This document shows positions 24,875 to 32,500 of a stretch of 64,000 nucleotides of DNA, piece after piece. The DNA lies in contig NZ_CALEJS010000016.1 in NCBI RefSeq assembly GCF_937898475.1, forward strand, positions 970,572 through 1,034,571, in the 5' to 3' direction. The position numbers and the translations under genes are program-made. Below the pieces are notes generated by a model, which worked only from the letters and a program-made list of their open reading frames with translations, searched no databases and was not told where the DNA came from. Origin of the DNA: an uncultured Chitinophaga sp. GTDB taxonomy: Bacteria; Bacteroidota; Bacteroidia; Chitinophagales; Chitinophagaceae. Positions within the stretch are counted from its first letter, which is position 1. Every line of letters begins with the position of its first letter.

Positions 24875-25447
24875 ATGAAACAAACATTACAATGGCTGCT
24901 GGGGGTAATCTGCGCCTCTTCGGTTACTTTATGGCCCCAGACCAGCCTTTCTCAAACCAAGCAACAGAAAACTGTCGACATTGGACAATACATGCCTGTG
25001 GAGCCAGTGAAGTCCAAGCCTAAGAAGCCCTCTATATCGGATTTGGATCGGCTATACAGCAAGTATAAGGCAGCGGCGAAGATTTCCATCTTCAGTGCGG
25101 GGGACGAGGTGAAGGCGGACGTGGAAATCCAGTATAACGATGCGGGGAAACCCCAAGCCATCGTTCTTTCGGGAGAAAGTTCGGACTTAGAACTGTTACT
25201 CCGTATCAGAAAAACCCTCATCGACCAAAAGGTACGAGCAGGCTATAAAAGGGAGGAAGACAACCGGGGCTTCGAGACGGACTTATTGCAGAAAGGGACG
25301 CAGTATGCGAGATATACGGTCGTTGATAATGACTATCTGAACAGCGGGAAGTCTATATTTGAAACACGGATACCACACTCTTTCCGCTTTGAGGTTGGGG
25401 ACACCAAACGACAAGGCAACGGAAAAACCGAAACCTTCAGCTTTTAA
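24875..25447 (+). CDS. Exported unknown protein of the element
   Basis: This 190-residue protein has a clear signal peptide (MKQTLQWLLGVICASSVTLW, cleavage probably near residue 26), so it is a periplasmic or surface protein. The mature part begins with a lysine/proline-rich stretch and then SISDLDRLYSKYKAAAKISI. Residues 75-120 (VKADVEIQYNDAGKPQAIVL) look like a beta-sandwich or DUF-like fold, followed by LELLLRIRKTLIDQKVRAGY. I do not recognise a family. An exported protein on a 4-kb element is odd cargo; it might alter the host envelope or exclude similar elements, but that is speculation. The start is the ATG at 24875, nine bases after the right arm of the inverted repeat. Confidence 0.65.
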   Translation: MKQTLQWLLGVICASSVTLWPQTSLSQTKQQKTVDIGQYMPVEPVKSKPKKPSISDLDRLYSKYKAAAKISIFSAGDEVKADVEIQYNDAGKPQAIVLSGESSDLELLLRIRKTLIDQKVRAGYKREEDNRGFETDLLQKGTQYARYTVVDNDYLNSGKSIFETRIPHSFRFEVGDTKRQGNGKTETFSF

Positions 25448-25491
25448 ACAATGAATGGTACTGAAGTAGGCTCTTGTACAACCAGCCACAA

Positions 25492-25716
25492 ATGGACAAA
25501 CAGAACATCCAAGAACTCAAAACAGACCGCCACGAGAAACTCACAGGTCGCATGGTGAATTTCACCGATGCCTTTGGTGGTGATGTCTTCGGCTTCGTCA
25601 CAGATATACAAGTACGGACAGGGAAAAACGGGGAACCGGAGGTGTCGATTGCTGTCAATGGGCGATGGCGTACAGTCTGCTATAGCTTTCTAACGACCAC
25701 GCTGAAGGTCTTCTAA
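25492..25716 (+). CDS. Small unknown protein at the right end of the element
   Basis: This 74-residue protein (from ATG 25492; a TTG six codons upstream is also open) reads MDKQNIQELKTDRHEKLTGR, then VNFTDAFGGDVFGFVTDIQV and a strand-rich end with WRTVCYSFLTTTLKVF. It has no signal peptide. The GGDVFGFVTDI segment and overall pattern suggest a small beta-barrel (SH3-like) fold, perhaps DNA-binding, but no family is recognised. It is the last gene before the right pair of TGAGACA motifs, the place where excisionase-like genes sometimes sit, but the sequence does not look like a typical basic winged-helix excisionase. Confidence 0.5.
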   Translation: MDKQNIQELKTDRHEKLTGRMVNFTDAFGGDVFGFVTDIQVRTGKNGEPEVSIAVNGRWRTVCYSFLTTTLKVF

Positions 25717-25751
25717 ACAGGGAGCCGGGCGGCTGTTAAAGACCGAAAAAG

Positions 25752-25770
25752 TGAGACAGCAAATGAGACA
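25752..25770 (+). repeat. Right pair of TGAGACA motifs, probable recombinase arm sites
   Basis: TGAGACAGCAAATGAGACA differs from the left pair (21733-21751) at two bases in the spacer and has the same order, orientation and 12-bp spacing. It lies 154 bases inside the right attachment repeat. Confidence 0.6.
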
Positions 25771-25895
25771 AACAGCCCCTGTTTCCTGCTCAAACCAACC
25801 CACGAAAACCACATTCATTCACCGTCTCTTCGTTGGATCATCAAGGTAACCAGACTTGCCTGAAACCCTTGCCCAGCCACTTCCGGGCACAAAAA

Positions 25896-25916
25896 AAGCC
25901 ACAAACTTTGTGGCTT
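25896..25916 (-). terminator. Terminator of tRNA-Phe supplied by the element
   Basis: AAGCCACAAA and TTTGTGGCTT (centre 25906) form a near-perfect stem. On the minus strand it is followed by seven T and lies nine bases after the tRNA-Phe 3' end, so it terminates the rebuilt tRNA gene. It differs from the old terminator on the other side of the element at 21596-21631. Confidence 0.8.
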
Positions 25917-25923
25917 CTTTTCT

Positions 25924-25985
25924 GTGGTGTGGGGCGGGATCGAACCGCCGACACAAGGATTTTCAGTCCTTTGCTCTACCGACTG
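25924..25985. repeat. Right attachment repeat within intact tRNA-Phe
   Basis: The second copy of the 62-bp direct repeat, identical to 21639-21700. Here the sequence continues into AGCTACCGCACC, which completes the D-arm and the 5' acceptor strand of the tRNA. Confidence 0.92.
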
Positions 25986-25997
25986 AGCTACCGCACC
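25925..25997 (-). tRNA. tRNA-Phe (anticodon GAA)
   Basis: The minus strand reads GGTGCGG acceptor, TA, GCTC D-stem, loop AGTCGGTA, GAGC, anticodon stem AAGGA with loop CTGAAAA, GTGTC variable loop, GGCGG-TTCGATC-CCGCC T-arm and CCACACC acceptor, discriminator A, giving 73 nucleotides. CCA is not encoded. Base 5 (C) and base 68 (A) do not pair, while the other six acceptor pairs are sound; the left fragment has the same A68, so this is not an effect of the insertion. The 3' two-thirds of this gene came with the element. Confidence 0.95.
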
Positions 25998-26066
25998 ATC
26001 CTGTCCTTCTTGCGAAGGGAGTGCAAAGATAATATTTTTCAATTCACATTTCCAAATATTATTGGA

Positions 26067-26840
26067 TCAAATTGTTACAGGACTCCTGATATCCTGCAGG
26101 ATACCATTCCATAACAGGAGGCGCATTTCCAATGCTGCCTTAGCAGCCATGGCGGCTTCCTGCCATTTAGCATTATCAGATCCGCAGAGTTCTTCTACCA
26201 TTTGCATGCCCAGATGGCTATGATGGTCTCCATCCACTTCAATATGACGTTCCAGGTAGTATTTAAAAAGGCTGATCTGCCCGGGGAACTGCTTGTCCAG
26301 GTCGTTTACCAGGGCCAGGAACATATCCGGGATCAGGTCTTCACGACCAAAAGTAAAAACGGCGGCCTGTACATGAACGGGGGCATGAAAGATGAGGTTA
26401 AAAGTGTGCTGCATGAAAGTTTGCGCCGCAGTGGGTATACTGGCAGTATGCAGCGCCTCATCTATTTTTTTACCGGATTGCAGTTGCTGCAGGCATTGCT
26501 GCATGGCACCGGTATCCGCGCCAGCTTGTTCCATAGCCCGTAGGTACAGCTCATAATGGCTAAGGCGGGAACCATCCGGCGCAATATCGCTTTCTTCACC
26601 GGTGACGATCTCATTGATAAGAAAACGGGTGGCGGCACTGCCGCTGGGTACCCAGGGAATGGTGGTACAGGTGAGTTGTTGCTGTAAAGATTTCAGCAGA
26701 GACATAAAGTCCCATACTGCAAATACGTGGTACTGCATAAATACCCGTATATCATCCATCTGTTGCATGCGTTGGTACAGCGGGTGCTGTACAATCTGTT
26801 CCCTGACGGGAGCAATGGTGTCCCTGATCGTTTGTATCAT
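26067..26840 (-). CDS. DUF3050 family protein, heme-oxygenase-like helical fold
   Basis: This 257-residue protein matches the DUF3050 family as I remember it: MIQTIRDTIAPVREQIVQHP at the start, VFMQYHVFAVWDFMSLLKSL near residue 32, PWVPSGSAATRFLINEIVTG near 62 and YYLERHIEVDGDHHSHLGMQ near 195. The histidines in the last segment and H37 recall metal-binding positions in heme-oxygenase-like di-iron proteins, but no reaction is established. It starts ten bases after the recQ stop on the same strand and is probably cotranscribed with it. No signal peptide. Confidence 0.85.
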   Translation of the reverse strand: MIQTIRDTIAPVREQIVQHPLYQRMQQMDDIRVFMQYHVFAVWDFMSLLKSLQQQLTCTTIPWVPSGSAATRFLINEIVTGEESDIAPDGSRLSHYELYLRAMEQAGADTGAMQQCLQQLQSGKKIDEALHTASIPTAAQTFMQHTFNLIFHAPVHVQAAVFTFGREDLIPDMFLALVNDLDKQFPGQISLFKYYLERHIEVDGDHHSHLGMQMVEELCGSDNAKWQEAAMAAKAALEMRLLLWNGILQDIRSPVTI

Positions 26841-26850
26841 TAGCCAGTCC

Positions 26851-29058
26851 TTAGTTTCCGTACTCTACCAGGAACTTGATCCGCATCAGCTTCAGCTGTT
26901 CTATGGTATAATCGCTTTCGATGAGCTCTTCACGGGCCAGCGCCAGGCTGGAGGTTTCGCAACCTTTGAAATATTCGATGATCTCGTCCTGTGCATAATC
27001 ATCCAGCTCTTCGTCAATACAGTAATCCAGGTTCAGTTTGGTGCCACTGGCAACAATGGTCTCCATCTCATCCAGCAGCTCGGCAATGCTGAGCTCCTTG
27101 TTTTTGGCGATGGTTTCCAGCGGCATTTTCTTATCAATATTCTGGATAATGAACACTTTGAGCCCGCTTTTATTCACCACGCTTTTCATGACAAAGTCGT
27201 CGGGCTTTACGATATCATTTTCCTGTACATATTTAGAGATCACTTCTACAAACTGCTTACCGTAGCGCATGGCTTTGCCTTTGCTCACTCCCTGGATCTT
27301 TTCCAGCTCCTGGATAGTGGTAGGGTATTGGGTGGCCATATCTTCCAGGGATGTTTCGAGGAAAATAACAAAGGGCGGCAGGTTCTTTTCTTTTGAAACT
27401 TTTTTACGCAGGTCCTTCAGCATTTCAAACAGCACAGGATCGGCAGATGCCTGGGCTTCTGCAGCCACCTCGTCGTCGTCTCCGCCTTCCTCGTCAAACT
27501 GGTGGTTGAGGGATACCATGATGGAGTAGGGCTTTTTGAGGAATTTGTTGCCTTTGTCCTGTAGTTTCAGGAGGCCATATTCCTCAATATCCTTTTCAAT
27601 CAGGCCTTCCAGCATCATCTGGCGGATAAGGGAGTTCCAGAAATGAGCGTCAAACTCTTTTCCTTCTCCGAATACGTCCAGCTGGTTATGGCGGTAGGTG
27701 GTGATCTGGGGGTTGGTTTTACCGGTAATGATGTTTACCACGTATTCGGAGCCAAAGCGTTCTTCCAGCGCCTTAATGGTTTTCAGTACGATCACCACAC
27801 GGTTCTTAACTTCTATCTTTTCTTTCGGGTTGCGGCAGTTATCACAGCTTCCGCAATTCTCTTTATCAAAGGCTTCACCGAAATAGTGCAGGATCACTTT
27901 ACGGCGGCACACGGAGCTTTCAGCATAGGCAACGGTTTCGTTAATGAGCTGGGCGCCCATTTCGCGTTCGCTCAGCGGTTTGTCGCGCATGAGGTGTTCC
28001 AGCTTCTGTACGTCCTTATGGCTGTAGAAGCATACACAGATGCCTTCCAGTCCATCGCGGCCTGCGCGCCCGGTTTCCTGGTAATAGTTTTCCAGGCTTT
28101 TGGGGATATTGTAATGGATGACAAACCTGACATCGGGTTTATCTATCCCCATGCCGAAGGCGATGGTAGCCACTATCACCTCTACCTCTTCCAGCAGGAA
28201 CATATCCTGTCGCTGAGCGCGGGTATTGGCATCGAGACCGGCGTGGTAGGCAACCGCTTTAATGTTGTTGGCTACCAGCATATCTGCCAGTTCCTCGGTA
28301 GTTTTCCGGTTAAGGGTATAAATAATACCGCTCTTGCCTTTGTGCTGGTGAATGAACTTTACAATTTCGCGGATGGTCTGCTCCTTTTTGCGTTTGGGCC
28401 TGATCTCGTAGTAGAGGTTGGGCCTGTTGAAGGAGGATATGAAGATCTGGGGATCTTTCAATCCCAGGTTCTTTACAATATCGCTTTGTACTTTAGGTGT
28501 GGCAGTAGCGGTGAGGGCAATAATGGGCAGGTTAGGATTGATCTGTTCGATCATCTCTTTTAAGCGGCGGTATTCCGGGCGGAAATCGTGTCCCCATTCG
28601 GAAATACAGTGCGCTTCATCTACTGCGATAAAGGAGATCTCGAGATCCCTGAAAAATTCCAGGTTCTCCTGTTTGGTAAGTGTTTCCGGCGCAACGTACA
28701 GCAGTTTTGTTTTGCCGCTCAGCAGGTCGGTACGTACTTTTTTTATTTGTGCTTTAGATAAGGTGGAATTTAGAAAGTGTGCCACATTGTCCTTACTGCT
28801 ATAGGAGCGCACCAGGTCTACCTGGTTTTTCATCAATGCAATAAGGGGAGAAACAATGAGTGCACATCCAGGACTGATAAGAGCAGGTAACTGATAGCAA
28901 AGGGATTTACCTCCCCCGGTTGGCATAATTACAAAAGTATCTTTCCCCGAGAGTATGCTTTTTATTATAATCTCCTGGTTCCCTTTGAAGGAATCGAACC
29001 CAAAGTGTTCGTGTAATGCATCTAACAAACTTACCTTTACAACAGCCATTGCATTCAA
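26851..29058 (-). CDS. recQ: ATP-dependent DNA helicase RecQ
   Basis: RecQ unwinds DNA 3' to 5' in recombination and fork repair. The 735-residue protein has the helicase core with Walker A MPTGGGKSLCYQLPA near residue 42, DEAHCISEWGHDFRPEY near 145, SAT-like LTATATPKVQSDI near 185 and motif VI YQETGRAGRDG near 335. The zinc-binding part carries four cysteines (one in VCRRKV, three in CGSCDNC near residue 408), followed by an RQC winged helix and an HRDC domain near residues 555-625. The tail after 630 is an extra helical region common in Bacteroidota. It is longer than E. coli RecQ (609) for that reason. The start could be M1 or M4 (nine bases later). DUF3050 follows at ten bases. Confidence 0.95.
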   Translation of the reverse strand: MNAMAVVKVSLLDALHEHFGFDSFKGNQEIIIKSILSGKDTFVIMPTGGGKSLCYQLPALISPGCALIVSPLIALMKNQVDLVRSYSSKDNVAHFLNSTLSKAQIKKVRTDLLSGKTKLLYVAPETLTKQENLEFFRDLEISFIAVDEAHCISEWGHDFRPEYRRLKEMIEQINPNLPIIALTATATPKVQSDIVKNLGLKDPQIFISSFNRPNLYYEIRPKRKKEQTIREIVKFIHQHKGKSGIIYTLNRKTTEELADMLVANNIKAVAYHAGLDANTRAQRQDMFLLEEVEVIVATIAFGMGIDKPDVRFVIHYNIPKSLENYYQETGRAGRDGLEGICVCFYSHKDVQKLEHLMRDKPLSEREMGAQLINETVAYAESSVCRRKVILHYFGEAFDKENCGSCDNCRNPKEKIEVKNRVVIVLKTIKALEERFGSEYVVNIITGKTNPQITTYRHNQLDVFGEGKEFDAHFWNSLIRQMMLEGLIEKDIEEYGLLKLQDKGNKFLKKPYSIMVSLNHQFDEEGGDDDEVAAEAQASADPVLFEMLKDLRKKVSKEKNLPPFVIFLETSLEDMATQYPTTIQELEKIQGVSKGKAMRYGKQFVEVISKYVQENDIVKPDDFVMKSVVNKSGLKVFIIQNIDKKMPLETIAKNKELSIAELLDEMETIVASGTKLNLDYCIDEELDDYAQDEIIEYFKGCETSSLALAREELIESDYTIEQLKLMRIKFLVEYGN

Positions 29059-29200
29059 GATTTAACTTATAATACTAAACTCTAAAGAACTAACAGATTA
29101 CGGTTATCTATTATATGATTTTTAGGGGACACGAAGTTACTTAAAAAACAGCTGAAATACAATATAATTATATAAACTAAGGTAAATTTGTGGCTCCAGC

Positions 29201-30175
29201 ATGAAAAAGACAACAGCCATTAACATTACTGAGATCGCGAAACGGACCCTTCAGGTAGAGGCGGCAGCCATTGACCATCTGCAGTCCTTTATCAACAGCG
29301 ATTTTGAGAAGGCGGTAGAGCTGATAGCCTGCTGCGCTGGCCGACTGGTGGTAACAGGAATCGGCAAAAGCGCCATTATTGGCCAGAAAATTGTGGCCAC
29401 CCTCAATTCTACCGGTACGCCGGCCTTGTTTATGCATGCCGCAGACGCTATTCATGGCGACCTGGGTATGATACAGCAAAACGATGTAGTACTGTGCATC
29501 TCCAAAAGCGGAAATTCCCCTGAAATAAAAGTACTGGTACCACTGGTAAAAGGTTTTGGCAGCCCCTTGGTCGCCATGGTAGGCAATACGGCCTCGTACC
29601 TTGCCCAGCAGGCGGACCTGGTGCTCAACACCACCGTTAGCCAGGAAGCCTGCCCTAATAACCTGGCGCCTACTACCAGCACAACTGCCCAAATGGCAAT
29701 GGGCGACGCCCTGGCAGTGTGCCTGATAGAGTGGCACGGTTTTACTGCTGCGGACTTTGCCAAGTTTCATCCCGGCGGCACGCTCGGTAAAAAGCTTTAC
29801 CTGAAAGTAGGAGATCTGAGCAGGCAACACCAGGTTCCCAGGGTGGGATTAAACGCCTCCCTGCGGGAAGTGATCATGGAAATATCTTCCAAGATGCTGG
29901 GTGTTACTGCCGTAATGGATGAACAGAATGAGTTAAGGGGTATTATTACAGACGGTGATCTGCGACGAATGCTGGAAAAGAATATTTCTATTGCTGCCGT
30001 TACAGCAAAAGACATTATGTCAAAACATCCGAAAGTAATACAGAAAGACGAGCTGGCCGTAAATGCATTGGAAAAAATGCGTCAGCACGATATTACCCAA
30101 TTACTGGTTCTGGAAGATAAACGCTATATTGGCATCATTCATTTACATGACCTTATCAGGGAGGGAATTATTTGA
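29201..30175 (+). CDS. kdsD: Arabinose-5-phosphate isomerase (KdsD/KpsF/GutQ type)
   Basis: This enzyme converts ribulose-5-phosphate to arabinose-5-phosphate, the first committed step towards Kdo. The 324-residue protein has a SIS domain (residues 40-175) with LCISKSGNSPEIKVL near 96 and TTSTTAQMAMGDALAV near 160, the joining segment HPGGTLGKKL near 188, and two CBS domains from about 205 to the end (TAVMDEQNELRGIITDGDLR, TQLLVLEDKRYIGIIHLHDL). The length matches KdsD (about 328). A TAAATTTG -7 box lies at 29183. It is the first gene of an operon with the guanylyltransferase and an aminotransferase. Together with kdnA, kdsB and kdnB at 54103-57152 it supports the Kdo8N pathway. Confidence 0.93.
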   Translation: MKKTTAINITEIAKRTLQVEAAAIDHLQSFINSDFEKAVELIACCAGRLVVTGIGKSAIIGQKIVATLNSTGTPALFMHAADAIHGDLGMIQQNDVVLCISKSGNSPEIKVLVPLVKGFGSPLVAMVGNTASYLAQQADLVLNTTVSQEACPNNLAPTTSTTAQMAMGDALAVCLIEWHGFTAADFAKFHPGGTLGKKLYLKVGDLSRQHQVPRVGLNASLREVIMEISSKMLGVTAVMDEQNELRGIITDGDLRRMLEKNISIAAVTAKDIMSKHPKVIQKDELAVNALEKMRQHDITQLLVLEDKRYIGIIHLHDLIREGII

Positions 30176-30180
30176 CAGCG

Positions 30181-31272
30181 ATGACACAAATGAACAGGCA
30201 TTTTTACGTGGCCATTATGGCCGGAGGAATAGGTAGCCGTTTCTGGCCTTATAGCCGGACAGATTACCCCAAGCAGTTCCTGGATATCCTAAACACTGGA
30301 AAAACGCTATTGCAATGGACCTATGAGCGTTTTGCCCAGTTTATTCCGAAGGAGAACATCTTTGTGGTAACCCATGCCCATTATGAAAGTAAGGTAAAGG
30401 AACAGCTGGCCGAATTACCCGCAGAGAATGTAGTTTGCGAACCCTCCCGGAAAAACACGGCGCCCTGTATCGCCTATATCTCCCATAAGATCTACCACCA
30501 GGATCCCAAAGCGAATATTATCTGTGCGCCGGCAGACCACCTCATCATGGACGGAACGGCTTTTACAGCTACCTGCCTGAATGCATTGCTGTTTGTGGAA
30601 AAACATAATGCGCTGGTTACTCTCGGCATTAAACCCACCCGCCCCGATACCGGCTACGGGTATATACAATACGAAACACAACAGGTTGCGGACAATGTTT
30701 ACCAGGTGAAGACCTTTACTGAAAAGCCCAACCTGGAACTGGCCAAGACCTTTCTGCAAAGCGGTGACTTTTTGTGGAACGCGGGCATATTTGTATGGAA
30801 TATCAAGACCATCATGGCTGCATTCAAGAAGTACCTGCCTGAAATAGACGAGCTGTTTGAACAGGGCCGCGAAGCCCTTAATTCGCCCGCGGAACGGGAG
30901 CTGGTAGACACCATTTACCCGCAATGCACGAATATTTCCATTGATTATGGCATCATGGAAAAGGCTGACAATGTATATGTCATTCCGGCAAATTTTGGCT
31001 GGAGCGACCTGGGTACCTGGGCATCTGCCTACGAGAACCTGGAAAAAGATTATTTGGGCAATGCCGTACAGGGAAAGAATGTGGTAGTGATAGACGCCAC
31101 AAAATGTATGGTAAAAGCGCCGCATGAAAAACTGGTGCTTTTACAGGGCCTGGATGATTTTATTGTAATAGACACCCACGATGTGCTGCTGATCTGTAAG
31201 AAGGAAAATGAGCAGCAGATCAAGGAATATGTGGCAGAAGTAAAGCGTAATAAAGGAGAAAAGTTTCTTTAA
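30181..31272 (+). CDS. manC: Mannose-1-phosphate guanylyltransferase
   Basis: This enzyme makes GDP-mannose from mannose-1-phosphate and GTP, for glycan synthesis. The 363-residue protein starts with the nucleotidyltransferase signature MAGGIGSRFWPYSRTDYPKQ, has the active-site segment ICAPADHLI near residue 117, FTEKPNLELAKTFL near 178 and NVYVIPANFGWSDLGTWASA near 268. It lacks the C-terminal phosphomannose isomerase domain found in long forms, so it is the short type. The frame begins with a TTG overlapping the kdsD stop; the ATG at 30181, giving MTQMNRHFYVAIM, is preferred. Its stop shares bases with the start of the aminotransferase (TAATG), so translation is probably coupled. Confidence 0.93.
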   Translation: MTQMNRHFYVAIMAGGIGSRFWPYSRTDYPKQFLDILNTGKTLLQWTYERFAQFIPKENIFVVTHAHYESKVKEQLAELPAENVVCEPSRKNTAPCIAYISHKIYHQDPKANIICAPADHLIMDGTAFTATCLNALLFVEKHNALVTLGIKPTRPDTGYGYIQYETQQVADNVYQVKTFTEKPNLELAKTFLQSGDFLWNAGIFVWNIKTIMAAFKKYLPEIDELFEQGREALNSPAERELVDTIYPQCTNISIDYGIMEKADNVYVIPANFGWSDLGTWASAYENLEKDYLGNAVQGKNVVVIDATKCMVKAPHEKLVLLQGLDDFIVIDTHDVLLICKKENEQQIKEYVAEVKRNKGEKFL

Positions 31273-32408
31273 TGCAATCCAAGCTTCCTCATGTAGGCAC
31301 CACAATTTTTACGGTAATGTCTGCCCTGGCAGCGGAACATGGTGCCATTAACCTTTCACAGGGATTCCCGGATTTTGACTGTAATGAAGAGCTGAAGCAA
31401 CTGGTAAGCGCCTCCATGCAACAGGGCCATAACCAGTATGCACCCATGCCGGGTATCATGCTTTTACGGGAAGCCATTGCAACAAAAATTGCCCGCAGTT
31501 ATGGTACCCGTGTAAACCCTGATACGGAGATCACTATTACGCCCGGCGGCACCTATGCCATATTCACTGCCATTGCCACCTATATACGGCCTGGCGATGA
31601 GGTGATCATATTCGAGCCCGCCTATGACAGCTATATTCCAAACGTACTGGTAAACGGCGGCACACCCGTGCTGATACCGCTTACCTTTCCTGACTATCAT
31701 ATTGACTGGGAACTGGTGCGCAGCAAAATAACGCCGCGTACACGCATGATCATGCTCAATACACCACATAATCCAACGGGCAGTATCCTGTCTGAAACAG
31801 ATATGCAGGTACTGGAGCAGCTGACAGATACCCACAACCTGCTGGTATTAAGTGACGAGGTGTATGAGCACCTGGTATACGATGGCAGCAAACACCAGAG
31901 TATACTGCGGTATCCCGCTTTGCTGAGCCGCAGCTTCGTAACCTTTTCTTTTGGAAAAGTATTTCACAATACCGGCTGGAAAATGGGGTATTGCGTAGCC
32001 CCGGCACATCTGATGAAAGAATACAGGAAAGTGCACCAGTACCTTTGCTTTTCTGTAAATACCCCCATGCAGTACGGACTGGCGAAGTTCCTGGAAACGC
32101 CGGAGCATTATCTTTCCCTGCCTGCATTTTACCAGGAAAAGAGAGACCTCTTCCTGCAGCTGATGGCGGGCAGCCGGTTTACGCCCTTACCCTGTAAAGG
32201 CAGCTACTTTCAGCTGATGCGCTATGATCAGATATCTGACGAAAGTGATATGGACTTTTCCGTGCGCATTACCAAAACGGCCGGAGTAGCCTGCATACCT
32301 GTATCAGCTTTTTACCAGGATGGACATGACGATCATGTAGTGCGTTTCTGTTTTGCCAAGAAGCAGGAAACGCTGGTACAGGCGGCAGAACGGCTGCGAA
32401 GTATATAA
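31272..32408 (+). CDS. Methionine aminotransferase-like class I/II aminotransferase
   Basis: This 378-residue protein is a fold-type I PLP aminotransferase of the class I/II group, closest in pattern to E. coli YbdL and plant/animal kynurenine-glutamine-type enzymes. Signs are INLSQGFPDFDC near residue 27, NQYAPMPGI near 54, TPHNPTGSIL near 162 and the PLP lysine in FSFGKVFHNTGWKMGY near 224, with the arginine in DHVVRFCFAK near 355 binding the substrate carboxylate. In many Bacteroidota this enzyme is annotated for methionine salvage (4-methylthio-2-oxobutanoate to methionine). It starts at the stop of the previous gene (TAATG) and ends the kdsD-manC-aminotransferase operon. The link to sugar metabolism is not obvious. 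Confidence 0.88.
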   Translation: MQSKLPHVGTTIFTVMSALAAEHGAINLSQGFPDFDCNEELKQLVSASMQQGHNQYAPMPGIMLLREAIATKIARSYGTRVNPDTEITITPGGTYAIFTAIATYIRPGDEVIIFEPAYDSYIPNVLVNGGTPVLIPLTFPDYHIDWELVRSKITPRTRMIMLNTPHNPTGSILSETDMQVLEQLTDTHNLLVLSDEVYEHLVYDGSKHQSILRYPALLSRSFVTFSFGKVFHNTGWKMGYCVAPAHLMKEYRKVHQYLCFSVNTPMQYGLAKFLETPEHYLSLPAFYQEKRDLFLQLMAGSRFTPLPCKGSYFQLMRYDQISDESDMDFSVRITKTAGVACIPVSAFYQDGHDDHVVRFCFAKKQETLVQAAERLRSI

Positions 32409-32410
32409 AA

Positions 32411-32441
32411 GAAAAAGCCATCTCCAGAAATGAAGACGGCT
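32411..32441 (-). terminator. Terminator of the SulP-carbonic anhydrase unit
   Basis: On the minus strand AGCCGTCT pairs with AGATGGCT (arms at 32434-32441 and 32416-32423, one G-T pair) and five T follow. It lies 60 bases after the carbonic anhydrase stop and also just after the convergent aminotransferase gene. Confidence 0.7.
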
Positions 32442-32500
32442 CTCCTTTGTTATTACGAGCAGTACGATAGCTACTGTTGTGTAACCCCGGTGGATCGGCT

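Larger units (their letters stand above)
21639..25985. mobile_element. 4.3-kb plasmid-like integrative element in tRNA-Phe
   Basis: The element lies between two identical 62-bp copies of the 3' part of tRNA-Phe (21639-21700 and 25924-25985), which are its attachment-site repeats. One unit is 4285 bp. It holds a tyrosine recombinase at the left end, a winged-helix RepL-like gene with two operator palindromes, a set of five iteron-like repeats, two overlapping small genes, a long inverted repeat, an exported protein and a small protein. Paired TGAGACA motifs occur inside each end. No relaxase, capsid, toxin or known defence gene is recognised. The right copy rebuilds a full tRNA-Phe. The design suggests an element able to excise and replicate as a small circle, or a defective relative of one. 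Confidence 0.88.
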
